Source of the DNA: Caulobacter rhizosphaerae
Lineage (GTDB): Bacteria > Pseudomonadota > Alphaproteobacteria > Caulobacterales > Caulobacteraceae
DNA length: 64,000 nt
Assembly: GCF_010977555.1 (NCBI RefSeq)
Contig: NZ_CP048815.1
Location: 2,844,501 to 2,908,500 of the forward strand
Reading direction: 5' to 3'
Of the stretch, positions 34,267 through 42,702 are shown one piece after another; within the stretch, counting starts at the first letter, position 1, and each line of letters begins with the position of its first letter. The notes below the pieces were generated by a model. The model searched no databases. It saw only the letters and a program-made list of their open reading frames with translations, and was not told the origin of the DNA. Both the position numbers and the translations under genes were made by a program.

Positions 34267-34694
34267 ATGCCCACGCTTCGTCATGCTGCGGCCGCGGCCA
34301 GGTCGCCAGCCCCCTGCACGACCGCGTCCTGGTCCTCGACAGTCACGTCGATGCGCCGCTTGATCTGGGCATTGGCCCACACGAGGCCGCCGTCGATGGC
34401 GGCGGTCAGGTCGACCTGCCCAAGCTGGAGCGAGGCCAGGTCGATGCGGTGGCGCCGGCGATGTTCGTCCCGCAAGGGCCGCGCACGCCGGAAGGCAAGG
34501 CCACGGTCTTCCTGGTCGGCCATCCAGCCAAGGGCGGCGAGATCAATTTTACGGGCCTCAACGCGGCCTGGTCGCAGCGCTTCGGTACAGCCGACCAACC
34601 CAACAAGCCCGCCCGCAGCACCGTCAAGGTCGCCGGCCGGGTCGCCCCCGGCGCTCTGGTCGAAATCGAAGTCGTCGCCGCGCGCGCCCACTGA
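34267..34694 (+). pseudogene. Chimeric remnant: M19 membrane-dipeptidase N-terminus joined to RidA C-terminus
   Basis: After a frameshifted beginning (ATG 34267, MPTLRHAAAA), the +frame from about 34300 reads HDRVLVLDSHVDAPLDLG ... QVDLPKLERGQVDA ... MFVPQGPRTPEG, the N-terminal section of a renal-dipeptidase (M19) enzyme including the HVD metal motif. At about 34495 it turns without a stop into KATVFLVGHPAKGG ... NAAW.QRFGTADQPNKPARSTVKV ... GALVEIEVVAAR, the C-terminal two-thirds of a RidA/YjgF protein. Both genes are incomplete, and the start is out of frame with the body. The join looks like a deletion between neighbouring dipeptidase and ridA genes. Confidence 0.75.
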
Positions 34695-34763
34695 TCCGCC
34701 GCGCGGCGGGGGCTCCCATGAGCCGACCGCGCATCAAGCAACCAGAACAATCGGGGATAGACG

Positions 34764-37211
34764 ATGACTCACAAGTTTTGGGGCGCCTCGGCGCTCGCCC
34801 TTTCGGCCGCGCTCCTGGCGGCCCGCGCCGAGGCCGCCGAAAGGCCGACCGAGGCGCCCGCCGCCGACGCCAGCGCCGTCGACGCGGTGATCGTTACCGG
34901 CACCCGCCAGGCCGGCGTGCGGGCCGTCGACAGCGCCGCGCCCGTCCAGGTGGTCGACAGCGGCGCCCTGACCCGCACCGGCCAGTCGGACCTGCGCCTG
35001 GCGCTGAGCAACCTGACGCCCTCGTTCACCGCTCAGGCCTTTGGCGGCGACGCAGCCAATCTGACCCTCTCGGCCCGTCTGCGCGGAACGAGCGCCAACC
35101 AGACCCTGGTGCTGGTCAACGGCAAGCGCCGCCACACCACCGCCAACCTAGCGGTGCTGGCCGGGGCGTATCAGGGCTCGGCCGCGGCCGACCTCAACTT
35201 CATCCCGGTGGCGGGAATCTCGCGGATCGAGGTGCTGACCGACGGCGCGGCGGCCCAGTACGGCACCGACGCCATAGCCGGGGTGATCAACATCATCCTC
35301 AAGAGCGACGACCACGGCGGCGAGCTGTCCGCATCCGGCGGCGCCTATTACAAGCGCGACGGCGAGACCTCCAGCCTGTCGGCCAATATCGGCTTCGCGC
35401 CCAGCGCCAACAGCTACGTCAACCTGACCTTCGAGAACCGCTTCCACGACTTCAGCTTCCGGGGCGGGCCCGACGCGCGGATCATCGCCAGCGCCGTCGT
35501 CGCCGCCAACCCCGCCTGGCCGACGATCATCCAGGACTATCCGTATGTGAACCGTATCGCCGGCGACGCCCGCGTCCAGCTGAACGTCGGCTCCTTTTCG
35601 GCGGGCCTCAAGCCGAGCGAAAATATCGAGATCTACAGCTTCGGCGCCTACGGCCAGAAGAAGGCCACGGCGTACGAGAACTATCGCCTGCCCAACCGCT
35701 TGCCGTCGATCTATCCGGCCGGCTTCAGCCCCCGCCTGGAGACCCTTGAGAAGGACCTGGCCCTGACCGGCGGGATCAAGGGCCAAGGTTTTGGCGGCTG
35801 GAGCTTCGACCTGTCGTCCACCTACGGCAAGGATGACCACGAGATCCGGGTGCGCAACTCGGCCAACCTGCCGCTGTTCGCCGACACCGGCTCCACCCCG
35901 ACCCAGTTCCACGCCGGCGACTTCATCTCCACCCAGTGGACCAACAACCTGGATGTCAGCCGCGAGTTCGCGGTCGGCTGGGCCTCGCCACTGAACGTCG
36001 CCTTCGGCCTGGAGCAGCGCAACGAAAGCTACGAAATCAAGGCCGGAGACCCGGCTTCGCGCTACAAGTCCGGCTCGCAGTCCTATCCGGGCTTCGCCCT
36101 GACTGACGCGGGCAAGCACAAGCGCGACAGCTGGGCGGCCTATGTGGATCTCGCCGCCTCGCCGATCGAGAACCTGCAGCTGGATCTGGCCGCCCGCCAC
36201 GAGCACTTCAGCGACTTCGGCTCCACCGACATCGTCAAGCTGACCGCCCGCTACGACTTCACGCCGGCCTTCGCCCTGCGCGGCACCGCCAGCACGGGGT
36301 TCCGCGCCCCTACCCTGGCCGAGCTGAACTATTCAGCCACCAATGTCTCGCCGACCACCGCCTTCGTGCAACTGCCGCCCAACTCGGCCGGCGCGCGGCT
36401 CCTGGGCCTGGACGGGCTTGATCCGGAGAAGTCCAGGAACCTCAGCATCGGGATCGTCGCCAAGCCGATCGAGCGGGTGACGCTGACGATCGACGCCTAC
36501 CAAATCAAGATCGAAGACCGCATCGTGGGCAGCGGCGCGCTCTACGGCAAGATCGGCGGGGCGGTGGTCAATGCGGCGATCACCAACGCCATCACCGCCA
36601 ACGGCAACGTCCTGGATCCCAGCGTCGGGACCACCGGCATCAACCTGTTCACCAACGGCCTGGACACCCGCACCCGCGGGATCGAGATCCTGGCCTCCAC
36701 GTGGACCGACCTGGGCGAGCACGGCAAGATCGACTGGACCCTGGGCGCGAATCTCAACCAGACCAAGGTCACCCGCATCGCCGCGCCGCCGGCCGGCCTG
36801 GGCCGCTCGGTGCTGTTCGACCAGACCGCCATCGCCAACCTCGAGCACGCCTCACCGCGCTACAAGGTCAACCTGACCAGTCTCTATTCCAGCGGCAAGT
36901 GGACGGTGAACCTGGTCAACACCGTCTATGGCCCGGCCTGGAGCTACACCAACGTCAACGGGGCCTTCTTCAAGGACAGGATCAAGACCGGCCTGATCAC
37001 CGACCTTGAGCTGGCCTATAAGATCACCCCGTCGCTACGAGGGGCCTTGGGCGCCAACAACCTGTTCGACATCTATCCCGACAAGCTGAACCCGGCCGGA
37101 ACCGCCGCCTCGATCGCGGCCGGCAACCCGGCCGTGGCGCTCTATCCCAGCTTCGCGCCGTTCGGGATCAACGGCGGCTACTACTACGGCCGGCTGACCT
37201 ACAGCTTCTAG
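34764..37211 (+). CDS. TonB-dependent outer-membrane receptor
   Basis: 815 residues; signal peptide ends ARAEA-AE, TonB box VDAVIVTGTRQAGVRAVDSAAPVQVVDS, plug with LVLVNGKRRHTTANLAV and DGAAAQYGTDAIAGVINIILK, and a barrel ending YYGRLTYSF. This short-loop subfamily is common in Caulobacter and Xanthomonas. GGGGAT precedes the ATG. Position behind the LLM monooxygenase and the dipeptidase/RidA chimera suggests that it imported the substrate of that unit, perhaps a peptide-like or sulfur compound; this is inference. A long hairpin follows the stop. Confidence 0.92.
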   Translation: MTHKFWGASALALSAALLAARAEAAERPTEAPAADASAVDAVIVTGTRQAGVRAVDSAAPVQVVDSGALTRTGQSDLRLALSNLTPSFTAQAFGGDAANLTLSARLRGTSANQTLVLVNGKRRHTTANLAVLAGAYQGSAAADLNFIPVAGISRIEVLTDGAAAQYGTDAIAGVINIILKSDDHGGELSASGGAYYKRDGETSSLSANIGFAPSANSYVNLTFENRFHDFSFRGGPDARIIASAVVAANPAWPTIIQDYPYVNRIAGDARVQLNVGSFSAGLKPSENIEIYSFGAYGQKKATAYENYRLPNRLPSIYPAGFSPRLETLEKDLALTGGIKGQGFGGWSFDLSSTYGKDDHEIRVRNSANLPLFADTGSTPTQFHAGDFISTQWTNNLDVSREFAVGWASPLNVAFGLEQRNESYEIKAGDPASRYKSGSQSYPGFALTDAGKHKRDSWAAYVDLAASPIENLQLDLAARHEHFSDFGSTDIVKLTARYDFTPAFALRGTASTGFRAPTLAELNYSATNVSPTTAFVQLPPNSAGARLLGLDGLDPEKSRNLSIGIVAKPIERVTLTIDAYQIKIEDRIVGSGALYGKIGGAVVNAAITNAITANGNVLDPSVGTTGINLFTNGLDTRTRGIEILASTWTDLGEHGKIDWTLGANLNQTKVTRIAAPPAGLGRSVLFDQTAIANLEHASPRYKVNLTSLYSSGKWTVNLVNTVYGPAWSYTNVNGAFFKDRIKTGLITDLELAYKITPSLRGALGANNLFDIYPDKLNPAGTAASIAAGNPAVALYPSFAPFGINGGYYYGRLTYSF

Positions 37212-37226
37212 CCGCGCCTTCCGAAG

Positions 37227-37267
37227 GCGCCGGCTTGGAATGCTTCCCTTTTCCAAAGCCGGCGCCG
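37227..37267 (+). terminator. Long hairpin after TonB receptor
   Basis: GGCGCCGGCTTGGAA (37227-37241) pairs with TTCCAA-A-GCCGGCGCC (37252-37267), 15 pairs with one bulged A and a 10-base loop. It starts 16 bases after the receptor stop; no T-run, but stem strength suggests termination or 3'-end protection. Confidence 0.65.
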
Positions 37268-37341
37268 AGGCGGCCCCTTGCTGTAGGGCCGCCGCATCGT
37301 TTTCCCAGCGATCGGCCGATCGCCCTGCCTGGAGACAACCC

Positions 37342-37738
37342 CTGGATCTGCAATTGGACGGCAAGCGCGCCCTGATCACCGGCGCCAGCCGCGGCATCGG
37401 CAAGGCGATCGCCCGGGCCTTGGCCCAGGACGGCGTGGACGTTGTGATCGCGGCCCGAAACCTGGAGCCCCTGACCGCCACGGCCTTGGAGCTGGCCACC
37501 GCCACCGGTCGCCGCATCATGCCGCTGGTGGTCGACACTGGTGACGACGGCTCGGTCCAGGCCCTGATCAAACAGGCGATCTACGAACTCGGCGGCATAG
37601 ACATCCTGGTCAACAACGCCGCCACGGGGCACGACCCGGTTCGACGATTTCCAGAAAGAGCTGGAGATCTCGCGGAACCGGCTAGGCGGGCGACTGAAGA
37701 AACTCGTCGGCTGCGGCGTTCTCGACCGCCGACCGATC
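37342..37738 (+). pseudogene. Chimeric remnant: SDR N-terminus joined to HxlR-family DNA-binding fragment
   Basis: From about 37342 the sequence encodes an SDR: LQLDGKRALITGASRGIGKAIARALA with the TGASRGIG NAD(P) motif, up to DILVNNAA at about 37620, where the family's NNA(G/A) motif is normally followed by 150 more residues. Instead, at about 37628 and in another frame, sequence becomes GTTRFDDFQKELEISRN..LKKLV..GVLDRRP, the winged helix of an HxlR-family regulator lacking both ends. The first SDR codon is CTG with GGAG seven bases upstream, so the original ATG may also be lost. Not functional. Confidence 0.75.
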
Positions 37739-38438
37739 ACGTCCCCGTCTCGCCCCGTTCGAGGTCGGCAGCCAAACTGGCGATGATCCGATCCAGGGCG
37801 GCCGGCAGCAGACCGTCATAGGTCAGGGTGACGGGGTCCCCGCCCCGCGCTGTTTGCTTCAGCGTGGCCGCGAAGGTGGGGTAGCGGGTCGGGGACTGTA
37901 GAACCGCTCGCCGCACCGACCTTGGATCGTGCAGAAGCTTGCGCGCGGCCATCGGCTTTTCTTCCATCAACGTCATCGGGTTGACGAAGAAGACGAGCAT
38001 GGCCAGCGCCTGCCAGATGTTGTGATCCTTGAAGCCGGCCCGCCGCAGGATGCTCAGCATCGTCTCGGTCCAGATCAGGGCCGCGGGCGACTCGCGGTTC
38101 GCGAGCAGGATGCGCGCCAGGCCGGGATATTCCAGCAGCCGCGCCTGATAGGCCAGGACATAGGCCCGCAGTTGTTCAGCCCAGGGCTGATCCAGATTCT
38201 CGACCTTGAGATCCTCGAAGATCGATTCGGCGACCCGTTCGAACAGCGCGTCCTTGTCGCTGAAATGATAGTATAGCGCGGTCGCGGTCACGTTCAGTTT
38301 GAGCGCGATCTGCCGCATCGTGACCTTGGCGAACCCGGTTTCCCGCGCCAGCGCCCGGGTCACCGACACGATGCTCTCAGCTAGAAAACCGGCGCTCTCC
38401 CGGTTAGCGACGCCGCGCTGGAGTTTCAAAGTCTTCAT
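37737..38438 (-). CDS. TetR-family transcriptional regulator
   Basis: 233 residues from ATG 38438. HTH: ESIVSVTRALARETGFAKVTMRQIALKLNVTATALYYHFSDKDALFERV, about 18-66; the helical C-terminal domain follows. The longer open frame to 38642 is not supported by similarity. Divergent from a TonB receptor; an ACTTAAC-AAC-GTTAA dyad lies in the shared promoter region (38641-38657) and again before the SDR/CMD pair at 42039-42055. It is therefore the probable repressor of the receptor, SDR and carboxymuconolactone-decarboxylase-like genes. Its 3' end abuts the broken HxlR fragment. Confidence 0.9.
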   Translation of the reverse strand: MKTLKLQRGVANRESAGFLAESIVSVTRALARETGFAKVTMRQIALKLNVTATALYYHFSDKDALFERVAESIFEDLKVENLDQPWAEQLRAYVLAYQARLLEYPGLARILLANRESPAALIWTETMLSILRRAGFKDHNIWQALAMLVFFVNPMTLMEEKPMAARKLLHDPRSVRRAVLQSPTRYPTFAATLKQTARGGDPVTLTYDGLLPAALDRIIASLAADLERGETGT

Positions 38439-38640
38439 TCCACGCTTCTGACCTCGCCCGCTAGACGCGTCATCGTAAAGAGCGCCGCAAGGGGCGCCCA
38501 GACGTGCGACCGGCCGCTTGGCCGGATTTGGCGTCATTTCGACCCACAAGCCTGAGGTTGAACCCAGCGTGGCGCTGATTTCGCATACGCGATCCCAAGC
38601 TCCCAGCGATTGACGACGAGCGGCAAGACGCCCGTCCTTC

Positions 38641-38657
38641 ACTTAACAACGTTAAAA
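38641..38657. promoter_or_regulatory. TetR operator-like dyad before TonB receptor
   Basis: ACTTAACAACGTTAAAA: arms ACTTAAC and GTTAA around AAC. It lies 18 bases before the receptor ATG at 38676 and shares 14 of 17 positions with 42039-42055. Probably bound by the TetR at 37737-38438. Confidence 0.6.
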
Positions 38658-38675
38658 AATCTAGGGAAGAAAACA

Positions 38676-41009
38676 ATGACCAGGTCCACGGGGCTGCTCT
38701 GCGCCGTCAGTTTGCTTGCCCTCGCCGTCGCCGCCCGACCGGACGCTGGTTTCGCCCAGGCGGCTCCATCCCCGACTCCGCCAGCGCCAGCACCGGATAC
38801 GGGCGTGTCGACCTTGGAAGACGTGGTCGTCACCGCCCGCCGGATCTCCGAACGGCTTCAGGAAGTGCCGGTGGCCGTCACCGCCCTCAGCGCCAAGGCC
38901 CTTGCGGAACGGCCGATCTTCAACGCCGTCGACCTCAACAGCTATGTCCCCGCCCTGAAGATCGAAGGGTTCAACTCGCCCGACAAGCTGGTCGTCGGCA
39001 TCCGCGGGCAGCGTAACGCCCAGGTGGTTCCGGGGCAGGACCCCTCGGTCGGGATCTATTTCTCCGAAGTGGCCCTGAGCTATCCGGTCGGCGTCAACCA
39101 GCAGTTCTATGATCTGGACTCGCTGCAGGTCCTCAAAGGGCCGCAAGGCACGCTGTTCGGCCAGAGCACGACGGGCGGCGCCATCCTGATCGCGCCCAAG
39201 CGTCCCACCGACACGTTCGAAGGCTCGGTCACCGCCGGCGCCCGGGCGTTCGACGGCGGCCAGGGTCTGTACGGCACGGCCGTCCTCAACGCGCCGCTCA
39301 GCAAGTCGCTCTCGGTGCGCGCCGCCGTGAACTGGATCGACCGCGACGGCTATGTCGACAATGAAGCGCCGCTGCCGGCGACCCAGTACGCCCTGAATAC
39401 GCCGCCGAACAAGGGCGGCCGCCTCGACGACGATCGCGAGTTCAGCGCCCGGCTTTCGGCGCTATGGCGGCCAACCGACACCTTCGAGAACTACCTGCTC
39501 TACAGCTACACGCGGTTCAAATCCAACGGGGCGGCCTTCCACGCCACGAGCTTCAATCCCGCGGGCTTCGGCGCCTTCCTGCTCCCAAGTTCGACGGCCG
39601 CCTTCGCGCAATTGCAAAGCCAGTACAGCGACAACTTTTGGTCTACCCGCTCGGACGTGCAATCCAATGTAGACCTGAAGATGTACCAAGTGGCCGACAC
39701 GGCGACCTGGAACATCAACGACAATCTGCTGCTCAAGAACATCGTCAGCTACCGCGACTTCGATCGCAAATATTTCCAGGATTTCAGCGGCTTCGCCCTG
39801 CCCCTGCTGACCGCCTCTGTGCCGGACGACGGCACGGAGCTCTCCGAGGAAATGCAGCTCCAGGGCAAGGCCTGGGACGGAAACCTGAAATGGGTGGCCG
39901 GGCTCTATTTCTTCGACCAGAAGATCGAGCACGGCTCGGGCGCCAGCTTCCTCGGCTTTCCGCTGACCGACGTGGTCTCCCACACCCGCAGCCGCAGCTA
40001 TGCGGCCTTCGTCCAGGGCACGGCGCAGCTGCCAGCCATCGACGACCGCCTCTCCCTGACCCTGGGCGCGCGCTACACCCAGGACCGCCGCGACGTGTTC
40101 ATCGACGGCATCGACCACAACAGCGGCGCCTGCACCCTGACGGACAACGGCGTCCCCCTGTCCGTGGGCGCCTGCAGCTTCGACGACCACGCCAAGTTCA
40201 ACGAGCCAACCTATACCGCCAGCCTGAACTTCCAGCTCGACACGGACACGCTGCTCTACGCGGCGACCCGTCGAGGCTATCGGGCCGGCGGCTACGCGCC
40301 CGACATCCAGACCGTGCAGTCCAACCGGCGCTTCGATCCGGAAATCGTCCAGGATTTCGAGCTCGGCTTCAAGAAGGACTGGCAGCTTGGCGGCGCCAGC
40401 CTGCGGACCAATGCGGCGGCCTACTACCAGGACTACAGCAAGATCCAGCGCTTCGTGGCGGTGGACAATCCGTCCAACATCGCCGTCGTCAACGCCGCCG
40501 GCGCCAAGATTCCGGGTGGCGAGATCGAGGTGATCCTGGTCCCGGTCTCCGGCCTCAGCCTGTCGGCCTCGCTGTCAGTGATCAAGCCGAAGTACAAGAG
40601 CTTCGTGACCGCCAGCGGCGACTTCACGTCCAACCGCCTGGCCCAGGTGCCCGAAAAGCAGTTCACGATCGGCGCCCACTACACCCTGCCCGTCCCCGCG
40701 TCCGTTGGCGAGATCCGCCTGGGCGCCGACTACTATCACCAGAGCGAGGTCTATTTCACCGACACGACCCAGGGCCCCGCTTTCGGTCCGGACGCCTCGC
40801 AGAAGCAGGCCGGCTATGGCCTGCTCAACATCAAGGCCGACTGGGACCACATCGGCGGGTCCAATATCGGGGCCTCGCTCTACGTCCAGAACGCCTTGGC
40901 GGAGAAATATCTGACCTATGGCGTGATCCTGTACCCGTCGCTGGGCTTCAACTCCGCCACCGTCGGCGATCCCCGGGTGTTCGGCTTCGAGCTGCGCTAC
41001 AGCTGGTAA
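38676..41009 (+). CDS. TonB-dependent outer-membrane receptor
   Basis: 777 residues from ATG 38676 (AGGGAAG six bases upstream). Signal peptide ends DAGFA-QA; TonB box TLEDVVVTARRISERLQEVPVAV; plug motifs VLKGPQGTLFGQSTTGGAI; barrel ends FGFELRYSW. This receptor class is frequent in sphingomonad and Caulobacter clusters for aromatic, terpenoid or steroid-like compounds. It is flanked by a TetR dyad upstream and an excellent terminator downstream, and shares the operator with the SDR/CMD genes that follow. Substrate not readable. Confidence 0.93.
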   Translation: MTRSTGLLCAVSLLALAVAARPDAGFAQAAPSPTPPAPAPDTGVSTLEDVVVTARRISERLQEVPVAVTALSAKALAERPIFNAVDLNSYVPALKIEGFNSPDKLVVGIRGQRNAQVVPGQDPSVGIYFSEVALSYPVGVNQQFYDLDSLQVLKGPQGTLFGQSTTGGAILIAPKRPTDTFEGSVTAGARAFDGGQGLYGTAVLNAPLSKSLSVRAAVNWIDRDGYVDNEAPLPATQYALNTPPNKGGRLDDDREFSARLSALWRPTDTFENYLLYSYTRFKSNGAAFHATSFNPAGFGAFLLPSSTAAFAQLQSQYSDNFWSTRSDVQSNVDLKMYQVADTATWNINDNLLLKNIVSYRDFDRKYFQDFSGFALPLLTASVPDDGTELSEEMQLQGKAWDGNLKWVAGLYFFDQKIEHGSGASFLGFPLTDVVSHTRSRSYAAFVQGTAQLPAIDDRLSLTLGARYTQDRRDVFIDGIDHNSGACTLTDNGVPLSVGACSFDDHAKFNEPTYTASLNFQLDTDTLLYAATRRGYRAGGYAPDIQTVQSNRRFDPEIVQDFELGFKKDWQLGGASLRTNAAAYYQDYSKIQRFVAVDNPSNIAVVNAAGAKIPGGEIEVILVPVSGLSLSASLSVIKPKYKSFVTASGDFTSNRLAQVPEKQFTIGAHYTLPVPASVGEIRLGADYYHQSEVYFTDTTQGPAFGPDASQKQAGYGLLNIKADWDHIGGSNIGASLYVQNALAEKYLTYGVILYPSLGFNSATVGDPRVFGFELRYSW

Positions 41010-41030
41010 GCCTTGGCGCTTATACGACGA

Positions 41031-41061
41031 CGCCTCCGACCCTGCGGTCGGAGGCGTTTTT
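41031..41061 (+). terminator. Rho-independent terminator
   Basis: Perfect 11-bp stem CGCCTCCGACC / GGTCGGAGGCG, loop CTGC, followed by TTTTTC. Lies 22 bases after the TonB receptor stop. Confidence 0.93.
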
Positions 41062-41108
41062 CGTATCGCCTTTTCGAACCGGTCCGCCTGGAACGGTCCG
41101 CTCCTGCG

Positions 41109-41915
41109 TCAGCTGTCCCAGGCGATGTCGCCGCTCATGATGTCGCTGTAATAGGGCATGTGCATCAGCATTCCGCCGTCGACCTCGATATTCTGGCCGG
41201 TGATGAAGGCGGCGTCGTCGGAACTCAGGAACACCGCCATGGCGGCGATGTCCTCGGGGAGGCCGAGGCGGGGAGTCAGGGTGTTGCGCTCCATGACCCC
41301 GACCATGGCGCCATGCACGTTCTTCTTGCCGCCCTCGGTCCGGATCAGGCCCGGGCAGATGGCGTTGCAGCGGATGCCCTGCTTTCCGTAGATCGTCGCG
41401 ACGTAGCGCATCAGGCTCGCCACCGCGGCCTTGGACGCGCCGTAGGCGATGTTGGAGATGTCGCCCAGCAGGCCTGACCCCGACGTGGTCATCAGGATCG
41501 ACCCGCCGCCGGCCTTCAGCATGTGCGGGATGGCGTATTTGCAGCCCGCCAGATAGCCGCGCGCATTGACCGCCATCGTACGGTCCCAGACCGCGAAGTC
41601 GATGCCGACCGGGTCGGTGTCCAGCTTGATGACGTCCGGCGACATCAGGGCGGCGTTGTTGAACAACACGTCGAGCCGGCCGAACCGGTCGACGGCCGCC
41701 GCGACAAGCGCCTCGACCGAGGCCACATCGCCGGCGTCGAACCTGACGGCCAGGGCGGCGTCGCCGAGTTCCTTCGCCAGGGCCTCGGCGCGGCCGCCGT
41801 CGATGTCGCCGATCACCACCTTGGCGCCTTCCTGAGCGAAGCGCCGACAGGTCGCCTCGCCGATCCCCGACGCGCCGCCGGTGACGATCGCCACCTTGCC
41901 TTCGAGACCTCGCAT
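41109..41915 (-). CDS. Short-chain dehydrogenase/reductase
   Basis: 268 residues from ATG 41915, with GGAGG five bases upstream. Classical SDR: TGGASGIG (NAD(P) loop, about 12-19), acidic DIDGG after strand 2 favouring NAD, NNAA, catalytic Ser in TTSGSG, YGASK (Tyr and Lys) and a C-terminal GQNIEVDGGM. Cytosolic; oxidises or reduces a secondary alcohol or ketone. It is divergent from two CMD-family genes, with a TetR dyad (42039-42055) in the gap, so it belongs to the regulon of the upstream TetR and TonB receptor. Confidence 0.92.
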   Translation of the reverse strand: MRGLEGKVAIVTGGASGIGEATCRRFAQEGAKVVIGDIDGGRAEALAKELGDAALAVRFDAGDVASVEALVAAAVDRFGRLDVLFNNAALMSPDVIKLDTDPVGIDFAVWDRTMAVNARGYLAGCKYAIPHMLKAGGGSILMTTSGSGLLGDISNIAYGASKAAVASLMRYVATIYGKQGIRCNAICPGLIRTEGGKKNVHGAMVGVMERNTLTPRLGLPEDIAAMAVFLSSDDAAFITGQNIEVDGGMLMHMPYYSDIMSGDIAWDS

Positions 41916-42038
41916 GCGTTCCTCCATTTTTTGCCATTTCAGGCGCGCTTTCCGCGCTGGAAAGAATTCGTATGGGCTTTGTCGATCCTGGGAAGTGGAT
42001 TTCGCGCACATATCTCATTCGCGATGGCGGTTCGGCCT

Positions 42039-42055
42039 ACTTGACAACGTTAAGT
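42039..42055. promoter_or_regulatory. TetR operator-like dyad between SDR and CMD genes
   Basis: ACTTGACAACGTTAAGT: arms ACTT(G)AC and GTTAAGT, one mismatch from perfect, around AAC. It sits in the divergent gap (41916-42149) and matches the site at 38641-38657. The embedded TTGACA may also be a -35 box for the rightward genes. Confidence 0.62.
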
Positions 42056-42149
42056 CCTTTTCGTCTTCTTCATCAGAACCACGGCTCTGAAATAGAAAAC
42101 GCGACAAGGCCGGCGCGACGACGGCGGCCAACGCCTGGGTGAGGAAACC

Positions 42150-42662
42150 ATGTCAAGAGTTGAGCGCCCCGCCGCGGGCAAGACCGAGCTGGACCAAGTC
42201 TGGGGCCTGCGGCCTCATTTCTACAAGGAATTCATGGCCGATCACGCCCGGTCGATCGCCCGGGTCGACCCCGTGATCCTTGAGCTTTGCCGATTGCATA
42301 TGGCCACGGTCTTCACCAGCGCCTTCTCCCTGGCCCTGCGTTACCGGCCGGCCCTCGATGCGGGCCTGACCGAGGAGAAGATCGCGGCCATCCCACGCGC
42401 CTACAACTCGCCGCTGTTTTCACCGGCCGAGCGGCAATGCCTTCAATTCGCCGAGCAGTTCGCCATCCAGGCCAGCAGCATCGACGACGGCGACGTCAAG
42501 AAGCTGGAGGAGGCGATCGGCGTCGAACCGATGATCTACCTGATCAAGGCGCTAAGCGTCATGGACCAGCTGCAGCGCAGCACGGTCGCCTTCCGGCTGG
42601 CCCCGCCGGCCGAGGTTCCCGACACCCTGCCCGACTTCGAAATCGTCAAGCTGGCCGCCTGA
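42150..42662 (+). CDS. Carboxymuconolactone decarboxylase/AhpD-like protein lacking the CxxC motif
   Basis: 170 residues, all-helical AhpD-like fold: VDPVILELCRLHMATVFTSAFSLALRYRPALDAGLTEEKIAAIPRAYNSPLFSPAERQCLQFAEQFA. Where redox-active members have CxxC, this one has VFTSAF, so peroxidase or disulfide chemistry is not expected. GAGGAAAC precedes the ATG. The next gene (40 bases later) is a second family member with intact CxxC; the two may form a mixed oligomer. Regulated with the divergent SDR by the TetR dyad. Confidence 0.8.
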   Translation: MSRVERPAAGKTELDQVWGLRPHFYKEFMADHARSIARVDPVILELCRLHMATVFTSAFSLALRYRPALDAGLTEEKIAAIPRAYNSPLFSPAERQCLQFAEQFAIQASSIDDGDVKKLEEAIGVEPMIYLIKALSVMDQLQRSTVAFRLAPPAEVPDTLPDFEIVKLAA

Positions 42663-42702
42663 GGCCCCCGCCCCTCTCCATCAGCACGCAGGAGCCAGAC
42701 CG

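Noticed and set aside
39464..41140. 558-codon plus-strand open frame
   Set aside because: Out-of-frame copy of the TonB receptor 38676-41009; Arg/Pro-rich and without similarity.
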